Under the pieces are notes generated by a model. That model searched no databases. It was not told where the DNA came from and saw only the letters and a list, made by a program, of their open reading frames with translations. A program made the position numbers and the translations under genes. Shown piece by piece: positions 22,421 to 25,759 of a DNA stretch of 25,759 bases; the stretch's first letter is position 1, and each line of letters starts with the position of its first letter. Origin of the DNA: a virus. The stretch covers positions 1 to 25,759 of the IMG/VR virus record IMGVR_UViG_3300011113_000267. One strand, given 5' to 3'.

Positions 22421-22470
22421 AGAAAACACGGATTTCTTTGAAACCAAGGGTTTTCACTGGTGTTTTTTCT
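22421..22470. repeat. AT-rich nested inverted repeat upstream of the first rightward promoter
   Basis: AGAAAACAC (22421-22429) pairs with GTGTTTTTTCT (22460-22470) allowing two extra T, and the inner TGAAACC-AAG-GGTTTTCA also pairs with one bulge. It ends 20 bases before the promoter -35 box. It may be an operator or a rightward-acting terminator that insulates the early genes. Only the pairing is seen. Confidence 0.35.
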
Positions 22471-22489
22471 TAAAATATTTGAAAATATC

Positions 22490-22519
22490 CTTGTTTTATG
22501 TAGAACTATATCCCATAAT
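22490..22519 (+). promoter_or_regulatory. Rightward early promoter P1
   Basis: CTTGTT (22490-22495), an 18-bp spacer, and CATAAT (22514-22519) form a sigma70-like promoter. The predicted start near 22526 gives a leader of about 40 bases. The ATG at 22567 has AAGGA at 22556-22560. The CCTTGTTTT block and the spacing recur in P2 and P3. Confidence 0.65.
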
Positions 22520-22566
22520 TCACTCAGCAGCACAGTTTCATTAATAACTTTGATAAAGGAAATAAC

Positions 22567-22881
22567 ATGAACTCAGTAACTTCCAAAATCGTTTCAGATG
22601 CAGTATCCCAGTCCGCTCAGATGAAGGACTTAGATCGTCTTGGCTTGCTTCAGGCTCAGATTGCTGAACTCACTGAACAAGCTGAAATCCTCAAAGACGC
22701 GTTCAAGAATGCTGGTGAAGGCAAGTACGTAGGTGACCTCTACAAAGCGACAGTCACGATGTCTCCTCGCAATGTAGTTGACTACAAAACTCTCATCGCT
22801 GACCTGAACGTATCTGACGACCTGATCGCCAAGTACACCAAGCAGTCTGTCTCAATCGCTATCCGCGTTACCGCTCGTTGA
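22567..22881 (+). CDS. Small early phage protein with coiled-coil N-terminus, function unknown
   Basis: The 104-residue protein has an N-terminal helix with heptad-like leucines (LGLLQAQIAELTEQAEILKD), then EGKYVGDLYKATVTMSPRN, then VVDYKTLIADLNVSDDLIAK followed by VSIAIRVTAR. Helix, then YxGDLYKATV strand, then D-Y-K and a final strand is a pattern I know from many small phage proteins without a named function. The ATG follows a strong AAGGA site and the P1 promoter, and it is first in the rightward early block. The family is widely spread, but its role is not established. Confidence 0.7.
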   Translation: MNSVTSKIVSDAVSQSAQMKDLDRLGLLQAQIAELTEQAEILKDAFKNAGEGKYVGDLYKATVTMSPRNVVDYKTLIADLNVSDDLIAKYTKQSVSIAIRVTAR

Positions 22882-22917
22882 TGTGCATGAGGGTTTTCTC
22901 TGTTTCTGGGGAAAGTC

Positions 22918-22947
22918 CTTGTGTTATAGTTTGTAATGGTTTATAGT
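22918..22947 (+). promoter_or_regulatory. Rightward early promoter P2
   Basis: CTTGTG (22918-22923), an 18-bp spacer, and TATAGT (22942-22947) match the design of P1 and P3. The region shares GGGAAAGTCCTTGT upstream with P3. It lies 45 bases before the ATG at 22993. Confidence 0.6.
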
Positions 22948-22992
22948 TTTAACTGTTGTACCGATAAACGTAATTTTGATAAAGGAAATAGC

Positions 22993-23301
22993 ATGAACTT
23001 CACTAACGATGCAAACGTCAATATGACCTCCTACAAAGGCTCTTTGACCACGACCTATGGTCAGCTCATTCAAGTTTTCGGCGAGCCTGATCTTGGTCCT
23101 AACGACCTCAGCTTGGACAAGACCACGTGTGAGTGGGCGCTTCAGTTTGAAGATGGCACTGTAGCAACCATCTATGACTGGAAGACTGGCTTCACCCCCA
23201 TGGGTCAGTACGAGTGGCACATCGGTGGTCGTAGCTCCGAAGCAGTAGATCGTATTCTTGAAGCATATTACTCTGTATTCCCTCTAACCAGTGCAGCCTA
23301 A
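22993..23301 (+). CDS. Small early phage protein of a conserved family, function unknown
   Basis: The 102-residue protein starts at the ATG at 22993, which follows AAGGA. An upstream in-frame ATG at 22936 lies within the promoter and is not used here. The pattern TTTYGQLIQVFGEPDLGPND, then WALQFEDGTVATIYDWKTG, then YEWHIGGRSSEAVDRILEAY is a widely distributed phage family with conserved W, FEDGTVATIYDWK and WHIGG. No function is known to me. The leader shares about 25 bases with that of the gene before it, so the two may be controlled alike. Confidence 0.75.
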   Translation: MNFTNDANVNMTSYKGSLTTTYGQLIQVFGEPDLGPNDLSLDKTTCEWALQFEDGTVATIYDWKTGFTPMGQYEWHIGGRSSEAVDRILEAYYSVFPLTSAA

Positions 23302-23311
23302 GGAGACCAGC

Positions 23312-23428
23312 ATGACTCTTGTATCTTTCCGTCGTTTTGTATCTAAGCACTACTTCCCATTCTTTTTGATTGCCGACGTAGTAATTTATTCAACCCTCTT
23401 TATTTTGATTGCGAGTGCCCTATCATGA
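23312..23428 (+). CDS. Small membrane peptide of 38 residues
   Basis: This short gene has a strong ribosome site AAGGAG (23300-23305) six bases before ATG, and its stop overlaps the DUF932 gene as ATGA. The peptide begins MTLVSFRRFVSKHYF, basic at the start, followed by FFLIADVVIYSTLFILIASA, a single transmembrane helix. It would lie in the inner membrane with the basic N-terminus probably in the cytoplasm. The function is unknown; tiny phage membrane peptides often act on host envelope processes, but nothing here shows which. The evidence is the ribosome site, the overlap and the hydrophobic composition. Confidence 0.65.
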   Translation: MTLVSFRRFVSKHYFPFFLIADVVIYSTLFILIASALS

Positions 23429-24165
23429 CCGAAGTTTTAGATCTCCCTACCTCAGCTGTTGAAGGTCTCAAGTATGAGAAACTCTCTGCTGCATATCAGC
23501 TCATCGACACAAAAGATGTTATCGACATCATGCGTGAAAATGGTTTCCGTGTAACTCAGACGTTCTCTTTGCGTCCTCGTAAGCGCGACCCACGTGTCGT
23601 CAAGCACGCTCTACGTATGCGCCACGAGTCTTTTATGGACGCTAAGAACGGCACAATCCCTGAGCTCGTCTTGATTAACTCTCACGATGGCTCTACCTCG
23701 TTGCGTATGGACGTAGGTTTGTTCCGTATCGTTTGCTCTAACGGATTGATCGTCAAGTCGAACGACATCTATTCCTCACGTACTCGCCACATCGACGTGA
23801 ACGAAGAGATTGTCATCAATGAGTCGATGAAAGTCATTCAAGCAGCAAAAGAGTCTGCCTTCCGTATCGAGAAGTTCATGGGCAAGATTCTGACCCCTGT
23901 TGATCAGCTTGAGCTCGCCACACGTGCTGCCGAGATCCGCGGTCTCAAAGTCGAACCTACTGAGCTTCTTCAGGTTCGTCGCGATGAAGACAAAGGTGAT
24001 GACCTCTGGCGCGTTTTTAACCGCGTTCAAGAGGCGATCATGAAAGGTGGGGTGAAAGGTGTATCTCCTAACGGAAGACGCGTCACGACCCTTGGAATCA
24101 AGGCGATGGGTTCAACAGTAAAGACCAATACGAAGCTCTGGTCTCTGGCTGAAGAATATTTATAA
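23425..24165 (+). CDS. DUF932 family protein
   Basis: The 246-residue protein fits DUF932, a family of phage and plasmid proteins of unknown activity. The features are SAAYQLIDTKDVIDIMRENG near the N-terminus, PRVVKHALRMRHES, then the diagnostic PELVLINSHDGSTSLRMDVG leading to FRIVCSNGLIV, and EEIVINESMKVIQAAKESAF. The C-terminus carries DDLWRVFNRVQEAIMKGGV followed by KAMGSTVKTNTKLWSLAEEYL, also typical. Relatives are often encoded near early or host-takeover genes. The ATG overlaps the stop of the membrane peptide. The family is recognised with good confidence, but its role is not known. Confidence 0.85.
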   Translation: MTEVLDLPTSAVEGLKYEKLSAAYQLIDTKDVIDIMRENGFRVTQTFSLRPRKRDPRVVKHALRMRHESFMDAKNGTIPELVLINSHDGSTSLRMDVGLFRIVCSNGLIVKSNDIYSSRTRHIDVNEEIVINESMKVIQAAKESAFRIEKFMGKILTPVDQLELATRAAEIRGLKVEPTELLQVRRDEDKGDDLWRVFNRVQEAIMKGGVKGVSPNGRRVTTLGIKAMGSTVKTNTKLWSLAEEYL

Positions 24166-24183
24166 TATTTTATGCGGGAAGTC

Positions 24184-24213
24184 CTTGTTTTCCTCTTGGG
24201 CTTCCCCCATAAT
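24184..24213 (+). promoter_or_regulatory. Rightward early promoter P3 with overlapping inverted repeat
   Basis: CTTGTT (24184-24189), an 18-bp spacer, and CATAAT (24208-24213) match P1. GGGAAG (24176-24181) and CTTCCC (24201-24206) are a perfect inverted repeat around the -35 box and spacer. That could be an operator, or a terminator for the DUF932 gene. Confidence 0.6.
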
Positions 24214-24248
24214 TATTTCATCAATAAACAAATAAAGGTAATAATCAA

Positions 24249-24764
24249 ATGAATATATTCGTTCTACATCGTTCCGCTCCTATATGCGCTCAGATGCACG
24301 CAGATGTTCACGTTGTCAAAATGATCCTTGAGTCGGCTCAGTTGCTTGCTACTACGCATCATCACTACGGCAACGCGGTTACCTACAAGCCTACGCACGC
24401 TAATCATCCTTGCGCTGTTTGGGTTCGTCAGTCTCGTCTTCACTATATGTTCCTCGTTGATCTTGCTCTTGCGCTCTGTCGTGAGTATCGTCTGCGCTTC
24501 AGCAAGACTCATAAGTGCGAAGATATCATCCTCAATGAGTTGCGCTTACCACCTGCTGATCTCAAGATTGCTATCTGGAATGATCCTCCTCTCGCCATGC
24601 CTGACGAGTTCAAGTCTGACGACCTTGTTGAGTCCTATCAGCGCTACTACGCGTCTAAGAATGATAAGATGACTCTGCGCTGGTTCCGCGGTGATCGTCT
24701 TCCTCCTTTCTGGTTTACCCTCAAACTCAATGAGATTGAGCACGCCAAGAAAGTCGCAGCATGA
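24249..24764 (+). CDS. Conserved phage protein, possibly of the pyrimidine-dimer glycosylase (Pyr_excise) family
   Basis: The 171-residue protein has HADVHVVKMILESAQLLATT at about 18-37, then YKPTHANHPCAVWVRQSRLH, CREYRLRFSKTHKCEDIILN, and PLAMPDEFKSDDLVESYQRY with a final KMTLRWF. The HxxKMxLExAQLL and YKPTHxNHPCxxWxRxS motifs recur in small phage proteins, and I believe the set resembles the Pyr_excise family (T4 endonuclease V type), but the active-site Thr/Glu pair is not clear here. If so, it would cut DNA at UV-made pyrimidine dimers. The P3 promoter lies just upstream and its ribosome site is AAAGG, somewhat weak. Otherwise it is a phage protein of unknown function. Confidence 0.55.
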   Translation: MNIFVLHRSAPICAQMHADVHVVKMILESAQLLATTHHHYGNAVTYKPTHANHPCAVWVRQSRLHYMFLVDLALALCREYRLRFSKTHKCEDIILNELRLPPADLKIAIWNDPPLAMPDEFKSDDLVESYQRYYASKNDKMTLRWFRGDRLPPFWFTLKLNEIEHAKKVAA

Positions 24765-24925
24765 AGAAAGGCTGGAAGACTCGCTTTGATGAGCGGGAAT
24801 ATTTTGAACAAAAGAAAGAAGTACGCGAAAATAAACGTGCTTTTATGGAGATGGTAAGACGTAGGATGGAAGAAGATATGGCAGAATACTTAAATGAAAT
24901 GAAAGAACAAAATGCAACCCACTAA
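24761..24925 (+). CDS. Small charged helical protein of 54 residues
   Basis: The ATG at 24761 overlaps the preceding stop as ATGA and the gene ends at a TAA 14 bases inside the methyltransferase-like gene. The protein is one strongly charged helix, MKKGWKTRFDEREYFEQKKE, then AFMEMVRRRMEEDMAEYLNE. Small phage proteins like this often bind host enzymes or nucleic acid, but there is no evidence for either here. Its evidence is the overlap at both ends and the lack of any other reading of the stretch. Confidence 0.6.
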   Translation: MKKGWKTRFDEREYFEQKKEVRENKRAFMEMVRRRMEEDMAEYLNEMKEQNATH

Positions 24926-25649
24926 TTGGCTCATACTCAATAAATATCCGTTTGAATTGATTCCTGGAGAAGGACGGAACATGGAAGGCGGTGGTGTGTC
25001 GTACTACGATTACATCAACAAGCGCCCAACAGAAACAGGAAAGAATGTTCAATGCATTGCGTGGCTCATCAAAGATCTACCGAAAGGTCTCTCAGTCTGG
25101 GAACCATTTGGCGGTGTTGGTGTGTTCGCTACTGCGGTTCAAGAGATACTCAAGCCTAAGGCTCACATCATTCATGAGATTGATGAGACATGCTTACGCC
25201 AGCTTGAGCACTCGCTCTCAAAATACAATGTAGCGATTGACAAGCAAGACGCGACTAAGGTTCTCGGCACTCAGTATGCTGACGTGTTCATGGTGGACTT
25301 CCCTCTGTTCTCCATGCTCAGGTATATGAAAGGTCGCTGGGAACCAGAGTTACGTCGTATGACTCTACAGCGCCCACAAGCAATCATCATGACGGATGGC
25401 TCGTCGTGTCGTTATCATCTTCAATGGAAGAACTACAAGAAGGTTGACTCACGTATCGATGAGACGCGCTCCAGCTACGTATACGCGCTCTCAAGGATGT
25501 TCTATGAGCGGTATGGGTATTCAATCGTTGCTTGCGCGTTTCACGCTAATAGCTTCTATTATCGGCTCGAGAACGTCAAGCCTAATCAAGCGCAGTTTAT
25601 TAATTTCCCTGCAGGTTCTTCAAAAGATGGTCTAAGGAGAGTTGAATGA
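24912..25649 (+). CDS. Methyltransferase-like Rossmann-fold protein
   Basis: The 245-residue protein has the class I SAM-binding motif WEPFGGVGVFATAV at about 63-76 and the next acidic strand IIHEIDETCLRQL (Glu89 and Asp91). QDATKVL follows, as in motif III. Where DNA and RNA N-methyltransferases have NPP[YF] or DPP[YF] it has VDFPLF (128-133). The C-terminal half (about 150-245) has QAIIMTDGSSCRYHL and SYVYALSRMFYERYGYSIV. It could be a DNA adenine methyltransferase-like enzyme acting on phage DNA or a degenerate relative. The catalytic motif is not standard, so activity should not be assumed. The start codon lies inside the 54-aa gene. Confidence 0.6.
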   Translation: MQPTNWLILNKYPFELIPGEGRNMEGGGVSYYDYINKRPTETGKNVQCIAWLIKDLPKGLSVWEPFGGVGVFATAVQEILKPKAHIIHEIDETCLRQLEHSLSKYNVAIDKQDATKVLGTQYADVFMVDFPLFSMLRYMKGRWEPELRRMTLQRPQAIIMTDGSSCRYHLQWKNYKKVDSRIDETRSSYVYALSRMFYERYGYSIVACAFHANSFYYRLENVKPNQAQFINFPAGSSKDGLRRVE

Positions 25650-25759
25650 AACGTAACCGATATATTGATTCACCTTCTATTTACGAGGTGATTGGGTGGG
25701 TGGTGTTGCTCGGGTTCTTTTTCTGGGTAATGTTCTGGGGTCTGAAGTATATCATTCTG
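25646..25759 (+). CDS. Membrane peptide, cut by the window end
   Basis: The ATG at 25646 overlaps the methyltransferase-like stop as ATGA, and AAGGAG lies six bases upstream. The 38 residues seen begin MKRNRYIDSPSIYEVIGW and continue with VVLLGFFFWVMFWGLKYII, a single transmembrane segment. The reading frame remains open at the end. The function is unknown. Confidence 0.6.
   Translation, partial: MKRNRYIDSPSIYEVIGWVVLLGFFFWVMFWGLKYIIL

Noticed and set aside
22246-22533. A 95-residue leftward frame in the divergent gap
   Set aside because: It spans the inverted-repeat element and opposing promoter, with no ribosome site and no recognisable pattern.
22936-23301. An earlier ATG at 22936 for the 102-residue early protein
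   Set aside because: That ATG is between the -35 and -10 boxes of P2 and has no ribosome site. The ATG at 22993 has AAGGA.

Overview
The window is part of the genome of a tailed double-stranded DNA phage (Caudoviricetes). I see terminase, portal, scaffold, major capsid, connector and tail-fibre genes and no bacterial housekeeping genes. The host cannot be named. Strong AAGGA/AGGAG ribosome-binding sites and sigma70-like promoters suggest a Gram-negative bacterium. Gene content and order resemble uncultivated aquatic phages of podovirus type, but that is inference. No integrase, lysis genes, DNA polymerase or tRNA are visible, so the genome is incomplete; the tail fibre is cut at base 1 and a membrane peptide at the right end.

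The left four fifths (1-22245) is transcribed leftward as one tightly packed block. Read in transcription order it is: primase-helicase (673 aa); a 378-bp gap holding ten copies of a 12-bp motif and a candidate promoter; TerS; TerL; a giant 1848-aa protein; portal (837 aa); a KGG-motif peptide; a 62-aa helical protein; a GroES-like co-chaperonin; a scaffold-like protein; a 178-aa unknown; a decoration-like protein; the major capsid protein followed by a terminator; a 324-aa structural protein; a 243-aa KGG-repeat protein with a terminator; two small virion-type proteins; a connector; a zinc-ribbon protein; a homing endonuclease; and the tail fibre. Many junctions are ATGA or TAATG overlaps, so translation is probably coupled.

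The right fifth (22567-25759) is transcribed rightward and looks like the early region. It holds small unknown proteins, a DUF932 protein, a protein possibly of the pyrimidine-dimer glycosylase family, a methyltransferase-like protein and small peptides not previously marked. Three promoters there share one design (CTTGTK, exactly 18 bp, then CATAAT or TATAGT), and the candidate promoter before terS has a similar design. The divergent gap (22246-22566) holds a large, perfectly base-paired imperfect-cruciform element.

The most unusual points are as follows. (1) A K-[KR]-G-G-x-V-K-K motif is shared by four otherwise unrelated late proteins. (2) The giant protein between TerL and portal has a PcfJ-like segment and the same D-[EQ]-M-[KR]-Y-E-L motif at both ends. 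(3) An organised 12-mer array lies just upstream of terS and may be a packaging site or replication origin. (4) A homing endonuclease gene fits between two tail genes with ATGA overlaps on both sides.
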